From Larimichthys crocea (taxonomy: Eukaryota; Chordata; Actinopteri; Sciaenidae), in assembly GCF_000972845.2 (NCBI RefSeq), contig NC_040016.1, positions 22,426,807 to 22,490,806 on the forward strand: a stretch of DNA of 64,000 nucleotides. Direction: 5' to 3'. Of this stretch, positions 54,801 through 63,835 are shown one piece after another. A program made the position numbers and the translations under genes. Below the pieces are notes generated by a model. That model was not told where the DNA came from, searched no databases, and worked only from the letters and a program-made list of their open reading frames with translations. Within the stretch, counting starts at the first letter, position 1. Each line of letters starts with the position of its first letter.

Positions 54801-57280
54801 AACAAGTTGTCTTAGTAACATCATTTAAATGAAGATCTGGATTCAAAGCAGACGCAAAAAAAAATAAAATTACATTTTCAGTCATGAGAATAAAGCCGCC
54901 ATCTGCTCACTGCTGAAAACAGGAAATGTTACATTTCCAGATATTTAAACACACCCACACACATCATGTTTAATGTAACACATGATTCATCCATTAGTTC
55001 ATAAGAGAAGAACATTAACCAAGAACTACTTTGACAAATCATCTGAATTTTGTTGAATATTCTGAATATTTTTGACTTTTAAAGACACACTGAGACGTCA
55101 TTTACATTTTAGAAACAAAACAAATTAAATAATCAAAAATGAAAATAAAGAAAAACAAAATGTGTTTGTTTATTTTGAATATTTAAAATCTTTCATATGA
55201 TTCTAACTTCAGTTAAATAACGAACGTAAACTTCCAGGTACGAGTCGGATTCGTAATTCTCTTCACTTCACTGATTTGTCATGAATTAGTCACTTGTGTC
55301 ATTAACATAACTAACATCGTCATGTGTCCACATGAAGCTGCCTGTTTCACTTTGTTTGTTGGTGTCATTCATCAAAATATCACCAAAGAGTAAACCAGCC
55401 AGCGACGTGTCGCTGACAGCTGACAGATGAACCATCAAGTCTGTCGATAAATCACATTTCCGGCTGAACTTCCTCAGGTGTGATGATTTGTTGCTGCTCT
55501 TCATCATACAGACGTAAACTGAATGTTTTGGGCGAAGAGTAATCTGGATACATCATCACTGAGTTTTACGAAATCACAGAGGCCGATGTGTTTTCTGGTT
55601 TCCTGAAAACAATTCATCAAGTGAACGAGAAAATAATCAGAAGATTCATCGGCACGGAAACGATCATTAGTGTCATCGAGCAGAGCTGATCTGTGACGGT
55701 AATAAAGAAGAACATCATTAAGGAGGGAAGCGGTCCACGACCGACTGCAGGAGATCAGTCAAACAGAAGTCCATGATTTTACAACTGTGAAGAACTCTGC
55801 AAGCAGCTGCTGTGGAAACATGATCATGAAATGTCTTTTTACAACCTCAATACCAAAAAAACCTGAAGAAGAAACATTAAATATCGTGTCTCTGTCCTGG
55901 ATTTAACTGTTTTAAATCCAGTAAACTGTCTCAGTAAACTGGCAGTGATGGTTTCAGCCCGCCTCAGGTCAGCCGATGATCCAAGTCATTGTAAACTTTT
56001 AGATTAGCTGGAGTACCAACATGTGTCCAGAGCCAGCACCCTGAGCTGAACTTCTTCATGCATCAGCGGCTCACACTGAAGACAAAAGTCGACAAACAAG
56101 AATTTGGTGAATGCACCAAACTTCCAGATCTCTCGTCGCGTGAATCTTTATCAGTTTGCGAATGAATCGTTCTCCCACGAGGTTCAGTGCTGATGACCCG
56201 TTCTTTTCTCTGCATCATAACGACGAGCTCGTTTGACTTTTCTCTGCACTTTATTATTATTTGAAATCTATGTAGAGAATCACGAGCACCATGACCTTCA
56301 GAAGCACGAGTTTAAAAACAGTCGGTGATAATTGGCCAAAGTGAAAACAGCGAGGATGAAACATTTCTAGAAGCTTCAGTTCACACTCTGATCTCCTCTA
56401 TAGGAGCTCTGTTGTTGTATTTGTGTCTCCAGTTTAGTTTCATATCTGCTGCCAGAGTTCGGGGTTCACTCTCCCTCCTCGTGCCCACTCGTGCTATAAA
56501 TACAAGCACTCGGTGTACTTGAAGGGTGCTTGGAATAAAAAGCCTGCGTACTGTACGTGTGCACTTCAGATCAGATATATTTAGGACGGCATTAGTCAAA
56601 GTGGGTGTTGTAATTCAGCCTCTTCAGAACCAACAGGAGAGATGTTTGCAGGTGGAGCTCAGGTGTTCGACCTGGACCTCACAGGAAGAAGATTGGAGCT
56701 GAGATGATTCAGACTCTGGAGCACAGACCGATCACAGCCGCTTTAGTCGTGTTCACAGCTTTTCCACTAACAAACACGTCTGCAGAATACTGTAATTCAA
56801 ATTGTCAAGCTGTCACCGAGCTGGCAATAAATCCACCAAACCGCCATTATCCTTTTTCCATTTGTATTGTTGACATGTTTGCACATATTCACGGCTCGTC
56901 GTAAATACTGATTTCATTTTGGTGCTGGTCCAGAATTAGACGGAGACAAAGGATTTTCTGCTTCTTGCTGTTTTATGATGCATTTAAAAAAGCCTTTGTG
57001 TGTCCACGAGCCAAACAGTGACGGTGTCCAACAGCCAAGTACTTAGGCAGTCATAATAGGCTTTGCTTTGGTGCGTGCACAGACAGTCTGCAGATCTTTC
57101 TAACAGCTCTGATCTGTTCAGAAATGCCAACTTCATTTTCTCTGCAAAGAATAAAAAGAATAAAACGTTTTGAAAGGGCCTGAAGGTTCTCGGCTCCGAG
57201 GATTGAGGCTTACCTTTAAATCCAGCAGCTCGTGGACAGAGGACGAGCAGCAGCACGAGGACATATTCCCACAGCATCAT
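32666..57280 (-). CDS. impg1: Interphotoreceptor matrix proteoglycan (impg1-like), minus strand, 3' end missing
   Basis: Gene span from start codon to the last recognised exon. IMPG proteins are secreted into, or anchored at, the photoreceptor matrix, bind hyaluronan and carry two SEA domains and EGF-like modules. Exons (high to low): 57280-57214, 54029-53808, 51775-51616, 49681-49644 (tentative), 47307-47261, 46981-46842, 45233-45084, 44541-44483, 40883-40690, 40475-40420, 40031-37853, 37587-36959, 32870-32666. Most joins agree in phase; the tentative exon and the 36959/32870 pair do not. The name rests on SEA2 text ([14 protein letters not shown]) and the tail-to-tail position with myo6. 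The EGF exon looks closer to IMPG2, so a family-level call is safest. The exon completing SEA2 and all exons after the EGF are missing. Confidence 0.85.
34250..34412 (+). CDS. heatr1: HEATR1 (UTP10/BAP28) exon, fragment copy 1 of 4
   Basis: Acceptor GTCTCCTCAG, donor GACAG|GTGAGC. It reads [40 protein letters not shown] and [14 protein letters not shown](G). It matches the C-terminal region of HEATR1, the SSU-processome/UTP-A scaffold needed for rRNA transcription and 18S processing. It is an intact open frame on the strand opposite impg1, inside the stretch where an impg1 SEA2 exon should be. Confidence 0.85.
34494..34648 (+). CDS. heatr1: HEATR1 exon, fragment copy 2 of 4
   Basis: Acceptor TTCCTGTCAG, donor GACCAG|GTGAGC. 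It reads (G)[39 protein letters not shown] and [12 protein letters not shown]. It joins the previous exon in phase 1 (G|GT) and ends in phase 0. The conserved block [13 protein letters not shown] is typical of HEATR1. No stop or frameshift. Confidence 0.87.
34730..34888 (+). CDS. heatr1: HEATR1 exon, fragment copy 3 of 4
   Basis: Acceptor TGTCTGCAG, donor TCCAAG|GTGAGC, phase 0 at both ends. It reads [40 protein letters not shown] and [13 protein letters not shown], the strongly conserved HEATR1 C-terminal HEAT region. Intact. Confidence 0.9.
35097..35205 (+). CDS. heatr1: HEATR1 exon, fragment copy 4 of 4
   Basis: Acceptor CCTCCTCAG, donor GGAG|GGTGAGC read as GAGG|GTGAGC. It reads [37 protein letters not shown]. 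In HEATR1 the last exon (DECEEVEHQ... to the C-terminus) should follow in phase 1. Downstream there are only CA and TG arrays and unrecognised DNA, so the last exon is absent. Confidence 0.87.
35211..35257. repeat. (CA)n microsatellite directly after the last HEATR1 exon
   Basis: About 23 CA units beginning six bases after the exon donor. Paired with the TG array at 35304-35349, 46 bp away. Confidence 0.95.
35304..35349. repeat. (TG)n microsatellite
   Basis: About 22 TG units, the inverse complement of the preceding CA array. Together they form a potential long hairpin with a 46-nt loop. Confidence 0.95.
35839..35892. repeat. Dispersed repeat copy 2 (GAGCTGGGCTGACTGCTGCT...)
   Basis: Same orientation as the copy at 30193 and nearly identical over about 54 bases (one G fewer in CTGCTGCTGGG). 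Homology does not extend far to either side. Confidence 0.8.
36959..37587 (-). CDS. impg1: impg1 exon: linker and first half of second SEA domain
   Basis: Acceptor CATTTCAAAG, donor GACGTG|GTGAGT. The first two-thirds is acidic and Ser/Thr-rich linker containing [10 protein letters not shown], an acidic-flanked Ser-Gly of the type used for glycosaminoglycan attachment. Then come [40 protein letters not shown] and [12 protein letters not shown], the N-terminal half of SEA2 as in vertebrate IMPG1. NRTS is an N-glycosylation sequon. The exon ends in phase 0. The next exon found (32870) needs phase 1, so the remaining SEA2 exon is missing. Confidence 0.92.
37853..40031 (-). CDS. impg1: impg1 giant acidic exon (726 codons, Glu/Pro/Val-rich)
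   Basis: Acceptor TTCTCCACAG, donor TTGCAG|GTGAGG read as GCAG|GTGAGG; in frame with both neighbours (phase 0 in, phase 1 out). It begins [20 protein letters not shown] and is then a long disordered region with imperfect repeats of the type (S/L)EPEEEV.EV, e.g. [20 protein letters not shown] and [20 protein letters not shown]. Almost no aromatic residues; no Cys or Trp seen. Only one N-glycosylation sequon (ENLT). Mucin-like O-glycosylation sites are fewer than in mammalian IMPGs, while negative charge comes from Glu/Asp themselves. The exon is fully open over 2.2 kb, which argues that the gene is functional. The C-terminal part has [14 protein letters not shown], a more ordered-looking acidic/aromatic patch. 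Confidence 0.93.
40420..40475 (-). CDS. impg1: impg1 small exon between SEA1 and the acidic region
   Basis: 56 nt, acceptor CTTTTACAG, donor ACTGAG|GTAAGA. It reads (E/G)[18 protein letters not shown] in phase with both neighbours. Confidence 0.8.
40690..40883 (-). CDS. impg1: impg1 exon: end of first SEA domain
   Basis: Acceptor CTTTTCAG, donor ACCAG|GTACAA. It reads (R)[60 protein letters not shown] and [13 protein letters not shown] is the SEA core strand and [20 protein letters not shown] the following helix and turn. The GSxxV autocleavage-like site is GISVH here, so cleavage is unlikely. Confidence 0.9.
42618..42830. mobile_element. hAT-type MITE, 12-bp inverted ends and 8-bp target duplication
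   Basis: The ends TAGAGCTGCAAC (42618-42629) and GTTGCAGCTCTA (42819-42830) are perfect inverted repeats. Flanks CAACATTA (42610-42617) and CAGCATTA (42831-42838) match at 7 of 8 positions, an 8-bp target-site duplication typical of hAT elements. The body includes TCAGTTTACTGTCAGAGAAA and CAACTAATCAATTAATCGAC, shared with a very common teleost element. It has internal deletions and no transposase. Confidence 0.85.
44483..44541 (-). CDS. impg1: impg1 exon: first SEA domain, middle
   Basis: Acceptor CTCTTTCACAG, donor ATCAG|GTGAGT. It reads [19 protein letters not shown](R). [11 protein letters not shown] is the SEA-domain hallmark of IMPG proteins. Phase 0 in, phase 2 out. Confidence 0.92.
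45084..45233 (-). CDS. impg1: impg1 exon: first SEA domain, start
   Basis: 150 nt, acceptor TTCTGAAG, donor GACCAG|GTGGGG. It reads [40 protein letters not shown] and [33 protein letters not shown] is the opening of an IMPG SEA domain. In phase 0 with both neighbours. Confidence 0.92.
46842..46981 (-). CDS. impg1: impg1 exon: Thr/Pro/Ser-rich linker
   Basis: Acceptor TTACTTCAG, donor GAGGAG|GTACAG. It reads (G)[39 protein letters not shown] and AEEIEE. The Thr/Pro/Ser stretch is a likely O-glycosylated segment before SEA1. It ends in phase 0, matching the SEA1 exon. Confidence 0.82.
47261..47307 (-). CDS. impg1: impg1 microexon (probable)
   Basis: 47 nt, acceptor GTTTCCTGCAG, donor GCAG|GTAGAG. 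It reads [15 protein letters not shown](G) and its exit phase 1 fits the 46981 exon exactly (G|GT). The content (Thr/Pro) fits the linker. Upstream phase 2 is required. Confidence 0.6.
49644..49681 (-). CDS. impg1: impg1 small exon (tentative)
   Basis: 38 nt, acceptor TTGTTTGCAG, donor GACACG|GTGGGT. One frame reads [13 protein letters not shown], plausible IMPG linker. However, its phases (1 in, 0 out) do not match the neighbours (phase 2 on both sides), so either a base is wrong here, a further microexon is missing, or this is a chance splice-site pair. Confidence 0.4.
49919..50010. repeat. (TG)46 microsatellite
   Basis: An uninterrupted run of 92 bases, the longest dinucleotide array in the window, in an impg1 intron. 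Confidence 0.97.
51616..51775 (-). CDS. impg1: impg1 exon: N-terminal Cys module, with compensating micro-deletions
   Basis: Acceptor TTTGGGCAG, donor ACAGG|GTAAGA. It opens (V)CQEAV and closes [20 protein letters not shown] then HMSMIT, both as expected for IMPG1. The 21 residues between ([21 protein letters not shown]) are unlike the family. The neighbouring frame spells WEA then [17 protein letters not shown], the conserved text. Small deletions near the start (1 nt), after GCTTA (about 3 nt) and at CACTGTC (2 nt) total six, so the frame recovers. The in-frame translation is open, but the middle is very probably wrong. Confidence 0.82.
51810..51853. repeat. (CA)n microsatellite at an impg1 intron 3' end
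   Basis: Twenty-two CA units lying within 40 bp of the exon acceptor at 51776; on the gene strand this is a TG tract upstream of the splice site. Confidence 0.95.
52158..52402. mobile_element. Degenerate hAT-type MITE
   Basis: It has a GATTAGCTGAATAATCAATT-like left part, the block ACAGAATAATGGAAAATGAT and the right end AATAATCGTTAGATGCAGCC then CTG. This right end is shared by the AATCGATTAATCG family of fish MITEs. The left boundary is approximate. Confidence 0.45.
53808..54029 (-). CDS. impg1: impg1 exon 2: furin-like site and N-terminal Cys module start
   Basis: Acceptor CCTGTCCAG, donor CAGAG|GTACGT. It reads (E)[59 protein letters not shown] and [19 protein letters not shown] is a furin-type site at the place where human IMPG1 has RTKR/S. 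ICPQE...QAYYQLR matches the family. TEGSGFEV is a second acidic Ser-Gly motif suited to glycosaminoglycan attachment. Confidence 0.9.
57214..57280 (-). CDS. impg1: impg1 exon 1: start codon and signal peptide
   Basis: It reads [20 protein letters not shown] then FK(E), a clear signal peptide (hydrophobic VLVLLLVL core, AAG end), with donor AAAG|GTAAGC. Phase 1 exit fits exon 2. Two ATGs are adjacent (57278-57280 and 57275-57277); the upstream one is chosen. No upstream exon was sought beyond the local flank. Confidence 0.85.
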
Positions 57281-57490
57281 GGAAGAACAGTCCCCAAAAA
57301 TATGAATGTCAAAGTAAATCCACAGGGGAGGTGGGAGAGGGGGGAGCTCAGGTGGAGCTCATGGGTGCAGTGTTTGCATGGAGACAGTGGATCACTGAAA
57401 GGCCCTGAGCTGCAGCTGAGTGGGAGCTGTAAGTGTGGCAAGAGTGACGAGGTTAAAAAAGTCATAATCTGTTTATCTACTGCTCAGACA

Positions 57491-57496
57491 TAATCC
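57491..57496. promoter_or_regulatory. Candidate OTX/CRX homeodomain site upstream of impg1
   Basis: TAATCC, about 210 bp upstream of the impg1 start codon. CRX/OTX proteins bind TAATCC and drive photoreceptor genes. A six-base match arises by chance often, so this is only suggestive. No TATA box was obvious. Confidence 0.2.
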
Positions 57497-58749
57497 GTCT
57501 TTACCCCGCGGCCCTCGCAGCGCTCGCGTCATCCTGTTAGTGGCTTTCTGGGGGCATCTGTCAGACCGGTGACCGGTTTGTTCAGCACACCCCCTCCCCG
57601 GTCCATCCAGCAAAGTAACATGTTCATCCCAGCACCAGTCTGACAGCTGTTACTGGGCTGGTTACTGGTTCTAAGCACATCATCATCCTGGAGGCAGAAC
57701 ACGTGTTCGGGCCTTTAAATCCTCACTTTTCTTTATGCTGCTGAATCTGCAGCTTGTATTCATCTTATTTAAAAATGCTTCAAATATTTAAAAGATTATG
57801 TTTATGATCCTGTTACATTTGTTGCAGAGGACATGGATACACAAACTGAGAGCGGTGATGGAATAAATGAATGCTTAAACCCTCTGTTGACTGCACTGTA
57901 TCATGCTTTTGTTCCAAATCCCATAAGTCCAGAAGCTTATGCTCTTATCTGAGCTGCAGGAAAATCATGTTTGTCAGAGGAGAAGAAACATTCTGAAGAT
58001 AAATCTGGATCTCATCATCGTGTTCAAATGTTCTCCAGTTCAGATTCCACAGGAGGAAAAGATGCAGTGAATGTTTAGATCAGATGTGATCCAAATACAG
58101 AGGAGCTCAGCTTCATGTTCATTCAACTACACCTTTAATGTTGAGGCGTTTCTAATGTAACAATTTAAATACATCTTTCAATATAATGTAACTGTGAGGT
58201 CAGTAATAAACAGAAGGCAGAATACTCTGAATACTCTGAATACTCTTAAACACTTAATTTCACTTTGACTTGACTCTGGACTCTGTAACCTCTGTGGACA
58301 TAACAGACTCATTCTGAGGTTAGAGTAACACAAAGACTCTTATTTTGAAAGGTGGTTCTACACTAATGAAAACAGAGTGATGAATATTACATTCCATATC
58401 TGCCATATAACTCGAGTTTCTCTTGAACCGCTGAGTACTTCACATACTTCCATGTACTGTGAGGATGATGATGAAATGTGGATGAAGGTTGTGTGTCTCT
58501 GAGGATCAACAATAGGAATCAGGCTGAGCCTCTTCAAGTGTTCCACTTAACACATCATGTTTCTGATGAGAGGGTGAGTGACGGCCTTTCCCATGTGAGG
58601 CAGAGGGGGAAAGTTGAAGGTATTAACTTATTGTAGGTCAGCTGAAGCTCAGACATGACCGAGTTAGGTCATATCTGCAGAGAGAAGATTAGAAATACTT
58701 TTTAATCTCTAATCTGCTCGACTGACCGACTCCGCTCTGTCAGTTTCAC

Positions 58750-58935
58750 TGACGCAGCAGCAGCACTAGGACTGAAGGAGTCCTGGGGGACTAGGAGTGG
58801 TGGTCGTGGTAGTACAGCAGGAGCTGTGGTAATTACATAGGTGCAACAGCAGCACAGATGGTCGCAGTGCTCGTACTCTAGGAGTAGTAGTGATGCTCGG
58901 ATTCTTGTAGCAGCACTAGTGGTTGTAGGATTTGT
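58750..58935. repeat. Cryptic AGC/AGT/GTAG trinucleotide-like tract
   Basis: Imperfect mixture of GCAGCAGCAGCACTAGG, GTAGTAGTGATGC, TTGTAGCAGCACTAGTGG and similar words. A decayed simple repeat rather than coding DNA. Confidence 0.55.
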
Positions 58936-59994
58936 AGCAGGAACAGTCGCACACGCTCAGATCCAGCTGCAGTTTTCATGAAAAACATCCAAGAAAGTAT
59001 TTTAGAAAATCCACTGTGACATTTGATTAAATACTTCAAATATTCACAGCTGATATTCAACATGTCACAAAGGCGTCTGACAGGAGGGAAATGAAAAGGA
59101 GACAGTTTAATAAAGTGGGTGAAATTATTTAGTATTCAAACACTAGGCTCAGATTTCATGTGGGGATCAGACTCCAGCTTTCATATGCTGCATTTATTCC
59201 CAGTTTAACATGAGGAGCAGTGTGCTCAGCCTGCGCTCAGGTGAAATGACTCCTACTACGCTGAAATCCAGACGGGAACGATGGATAATCCAGTTAATTT
59301 AGTCTGTCAAGCCTCTGCTTTAACCTTTCACTGCTAAAAATAATCCTCCGCCTCCTCTGGCAACAAAACAAATTCCTGTGTGTGACCTGTACGTGCCGAG
59401 GATCAGCTCCTCTAAACGACGAGTGTGTACGGAATAATCAGACAAAAACTCATTTCATGGTGCGTTCAGGGTGTCACACTGCAAAAACAGCTCACCTGCT
59501 TCACCTGAGGAGGCTGAACATGAAGAACAGGAAAGAAACCATGTTTCCATGTCAGTGGTGTGATGATAGTCTTAGTTTCACGTGGAGCTATCAGACTTTT
59601 AAAATTAGAATATTAATATTACTGCCACACTGTGACCACAACAACAACAATAATAACAATAATCAGACTTTTCGTGTGGACAGATTAACTGGATCTAAAC
59701 TCGCTGTGACAGATGACTCATGAATCAATATTTAGACTGAAGTTCTGACTGTTTGGTTTCATCTCTGCAGTAATATGCAGTTCAGACAATCAGTGAAAAT
59801 AATGAAGTCCATTAACAGCCTGGAACAATCTGTCACGTCACTTTAAGACGTTAAATAAATGATACAACAACGTCAGATGACTCACGGTGAAACTCGTTAA
59901 CATGAGCTGTGCAGAAAGTCATTTTACCGTCATGACTGATCTGAACTGTTTCTATCTGCACATCATTTATGATTTCTACGCTTTAATATGATTG

Positions 59995-60185
59995 ATCCAA
60001 CAATAAACTTGTCTTGTTTTGTCCACAACTCACATTTATAGATTCATAATCGGTTTACGAATTAAAACCTGAAAATATTCCCGTCTGAGAAGCTGAAATC
60101 AGAAATGTTCTTATAAAAATGACTCAAATGATTAATAGATTATCAAAACAGATGGTGATTAATTTAACAGCTGACACCTACTGTA
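59995..60185. mobile_element. Degenerate hAT-type MITE, internal part
   Basis: Contains TGTCTTGTTTTGTCCACAAC, GAAAATATTCCCGTCTGAGA, TTATAAAAATGACTCAAATG and GATTAATAGATTATCAAAAC then ATGGTGATTAATTTAACAG. These blocks run in the order seen in the common teleost AGAGCTGCAACTAA element, of which 42618-42830 is a copy with its ends. Confidence 0.6.
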
Positions 60186-60249
60186 TGTAATGATAAATCC
60201 TAAATTCTATGGCTGAGAGTTGATGCTTTAAATGTCTAAAAGTACACTG

Positions 60250-60252
<3 letters not shown>

Positions 60253-60297
<45 letters not shown>
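60253..60297. repeat. (AGT)n microsatellite
   Basis: Fifteen AGT triplets, immediately followed by a LINE 3' end. Confidence 0.95.
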
Positions 60298-60592
60298 TAG
60301 GGATAGTGTCAGAAGCTCGGACATCCAGGGGGAACTCGGAGTAGAGCTTCCTTCAGGACAAAAGGAGCCAGCTCAGGTGGTTCGGACGTCCCTGGGGCGC
60401 CTCCCTTTGGAGGGCACGTCCAACTGGGAGAAGACCCAGAACTCACTGGAGGCACTACATAGCCCATCTAGCCTGGGAACGCCCCAGGATCCCCCAGGAG
60501 GAGCTGGAATGTGTTGCTGTGACGTTGGGCTAAACCTGCTGCCACCGTGACCCAGCTCCGGATAAGTGGAAGAAAATGGATGGATATAAACG
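60298..60592 (+). mobile_element. 5'-truncated LINE 3' end (L2/Rex type)
   Basis: AGAAGCTCGGACATCCAGGG, CCTGGGGCGCCTCCCTTTGG, GGGCACGTCCAACTGGGAGA, CTAGCCTGGGAACGCCCCAG and CCCCCAGGAGGAGCTGGAAT are the well-known C-terminal codons and tail of a fish LINE reverse-transcriptase ORF. The copy ends in CCGGATAAGTGGAAGAAAAT and GGATGGAT. It carries frame breaks and is inactive. Confidence 0.8.
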
Positions 60593-61214
60593 AATGTTCC
60601 TTCCTTCAGTGAGTTTCTTTTGGATTTACCAAATGATTTCTTTGTATGTACGGAGATGAGGATCTGGACTATGGTGGTATATGTGCTGTATCTGACTTGA
60701 AGACATTGTATTAAAGATTTATGTAACACCTTCAGAAAAAGAAGACATTACATGGAAGTGAGTGTGCAGAGAGCAGAGTTTGTGTGTGAACACATTACAG
60801 TCTTCTCACATTATAACGTTCACATTCAAAATGATTTAGTCGTCAGTATTAATTTGTCTTTTTGAAGGTTTAATTGAGGATGTGATGAATTCATTAATCC
60901 TCAAGGGAGAAAAAAACACCAACATAATTAACCACAAAATGACCAATGAATTTTAAATGAAGGTACAGAGAGAGAGCTCTAACAAACAAACAAACAGACA
61001 TCGAGAGGAAACAAATGTGCTGTGTTATTTCTCTGGCATGTTTGAACGTACAGTAGCTTCATCTCTGAGAGCGTTCATAATGAGGTTTGACTTCATGAAA
61101 TCAAAGCGTTCTTGTTGTGACAGCAGCTCCAGACTGATCTCAGGCTGGTTAAACTGAAAACTGAGATCTCTGTTTCAATTCTCAGTGACGTGTTTAGTGG
61201 TAAACGTTCATTCG

Positions 61215-61390
61215 GGCGGTGTTTAGATTAGTCAGAATCAGATTTATTGACCAAGTATGACTTAGTGATTTACAGGAATAGACAGAAACAGACCTACAGC
61301 TTAAAACAAGAACCACAGCGCTCAGTAAAGAGAGGTAAACAAACATGATACTACTATGTACATATAAGCAGGTGTGTATTTAGAAATGTA
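61215..61390. mobile_element. Teleost dispersed repeat (CAGATTTATTGACCAAGTATG type)
   Basis: GAATCAGATTTATTGACCAA then GTATGACTTAGTGATTTACA is a diverged form of the AATCAGCTTTATTGGCCAAG repeat common in fish. Boundaries are approximate. Confidence 0.45.
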
Positions 61391-61741
61391 TATAAAAAAA
61401 AGCACCAATGACCGACAACATAAATCAAATTCAGTGCTCTTATCCTGCCACATTTATTAACTTTATATCTTAAATAATCTTCTGAACTTTAAAAATAATC
61501 TTAACTTACTTCAAATAAATGGAGAAAATGTTGAGATAAAGGTCTAATGTATATCTTTTAAAAGTTTTCTTAAATTTCCCTTAAAATTGAGAAGAAATTG
61601 AGTAGCTTTGGCGACCCCTAGTGGCAGTTCGGACCCCCCAGCTTCTGTTTATATCTCTACAGCAGATGAAGCTTTATTGATGGATGATATGTACATGTTC
61701 GGGCACAGTTTGTATTTTAATCTGTAAATATATATAATTTA

Positions 61742-61968
61742 GGGCGGAGCGGTGGTGCAGTGGTTAGCACTGTTGCCTCACAACAAGAAGATTCACGGGC
61801 CTCGTGGGTTCTCCGTGGGCCACAGTCCAAAGACCTGCAGATCAATTGGTGATGAATAGGTGTGAGTGTGAGTGTGTTGGCCCTGTGATGAACTGGCAAC
61901 AAGGCGTGCCAACTGGGATCGACTCCAGCCCCGGTCAGGACAATCAGTTATGGGAAATGGTTGAATGA
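61742..61968 (+). mobile_element. tRNA-derived SINE with L2-like tail
   Basis: Starts GGGCGGAGCGGTGGTGCAGT then GGTTAGCACTGTTGCCTCAC, followed by CAGTCCAAAGACCTGCAG and GTGATGAACTGGCAAC and a TCGACTCCAGCCCC block. Same family as 1671-1949, on the opposite strand and with a deletion in the middle. Confidence 0.8.
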
Positions 61969-63659
61969 AGGACTGATTTAAAGACTTATTATAGTGGCGG
62001 CCTGTAAAAAGAAACAGGCATACATACATCGACATTTACAGTTTCACATGTGCAACAAAACATTTAACCAAACAACAATTAATCTAATCTAAAGGCCTAC
62101 AGAGAACCCAAACTCTGACTTCAACAGAATAAGAAACTAAAGAGTTCCTCCACAGTCTGTTCAGTCGAGCCTCTGGGACTCTAAATCTGATAATCTTCAA
62201 ATAATAAAGTGTAATACTATCAGCCAGAGAACATCTTTTTAGTAAATGCAGCTTGAAAACTTGACTCCAGCATTTGATCCACGATCTTTGAGCAGATAAA
62301 TCACAATAAAAAGCCCTCGAGGGTGCCCAACTCCTCCTGGCCCTCAGTCAGCCTCAGTCCACCACTGTTCAAGCAGATATCTGCACCGTGCACTGACTCC
62401 ATAACTGCATAATATTCTGAGTTATGGAAAAACAATAACAGGATGTGTTCATTTGCTCCAAATGACCTCAGTCTCATGATTGCATTGTAGTACAGATATA
62501 ATCTGCATGTGCACTCCACTCATCTATCAGTACAATAGGATCATCTTCAGTGACTGCCAGATATTTTTGAACAAGACTATGGAAGCTCCTGTAGTCTGAG
62601 CCCGGTTCCTGGTTAAACTAGTTGGATTTGTTGGGGCAAAGTAAGTTTTCACTGTTTGTGTTTCTAACAGAGCAGAGTGCAACAGTCTAAGTCTTTCAGA
62701 CAGATGTTAGCCCCACATTTAATGACTTATCTTACTTGTCTTTAGTTGCTTAAAGTGAAAACTACTGAAGCTTCTGTTCAACAACAAGTCAGGGAAGTCC
62801 ATCTTTTCCATTTTTGTGATGAAAACATCTGTTGTTCAGAAATCCTTCACCAAAGTTCACTCACACTGGGGAAAAAAAACAAGTTTGTATCCTTGAATGT
62901 GCATTTGTTCCTCCCTGCACTGGCCTCATTAAATTACCCACACACTCTGTATTCTGTTGTATCACTTTTAAATATGCAATTTCACCTTTTTTCAACAAAT
63001 AATAATGAGGTGACAACTGCAGAGGAGCAACAAACTGCTGTTAAACAGGACTGAGTGTTAATGATGTTTCATCCAAATGAAATATGATATGTAAAAAATG
63101 AACTTCAGTTAATCTTTTTATTTTATTTTACTCGTTGCTCTCAGTTATCTGTATTCTTCTCAGATCTTCTTTTACTGCCTTCTTTGGCACAAAGACACAG
63201 ATGGTGATAATGTGGCTCGTGAAAAGGTGACAGCTGTCTGTGAAATCGCTTCAGTTTGGGTTTAAAAATGAAACATTGAGCAGCTCAGCTGAGATTATTA
63301 AGAAATAACAGTCGTGTGTTCAACAGAGAGCCTGCTGTCTGCTGGGCCTGAAAAAGGTTTCTGAGCTGTATCGAAGTCTTTTAAAAACTTAAATACTGAA
63401 TGTCCTAATTTTCACCACTTAATATTATTTTTTTATTTTTAAATGAATTATGGAAAAAGTATCAACCCAGGGAATGTTTAGGCAAATGAAATCATCTGTA
63501 AAATGAGTTTTGTTCTTGCCTTGAAGTTTTGAACTTGAATTTATTTATTTTTAGACTTTATTTCAAGGAAACTTTAAAATACAATAAAACACAGTGTGTC
63601 AAAATATTATCGTCGATTATTGGAAGAATGTATTAACCTTAGAGAAAGTCATTCTCTCC

Positions 63660-63835
63660 ATACTTTGAATCAGTTCAGTTTTATTTATACAGTGCCAAAT
63701 CATAAAAGAAGTTACCCCGTGAAAAGTTTAGACCGTCCTCTTTATAATATTATTCACCCAAATGACCCATGATAATATTCATAGTATTTGTAGTGGGCGT
63801 CACCAGGACCACAGCAGCAGCAGGCTCAGTCCTGG
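63660..63835. mobile_element. Fragment of teleost dispersed repeat (TTCAGTTTTATTTATACAGTGCC type)
   Basis: CAGTTCAGTTTTATTTATAC then AGTGCCAAATCATAAAAGAA and GTTTAGACCGTCCTCTTTAT. Contains the same GTCTAGACCGTACTCTTTA-type word as 8400-8505, and a tail GGCGTCACCAGGACCACAGC. Intergenic. Confidence 0.55.
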
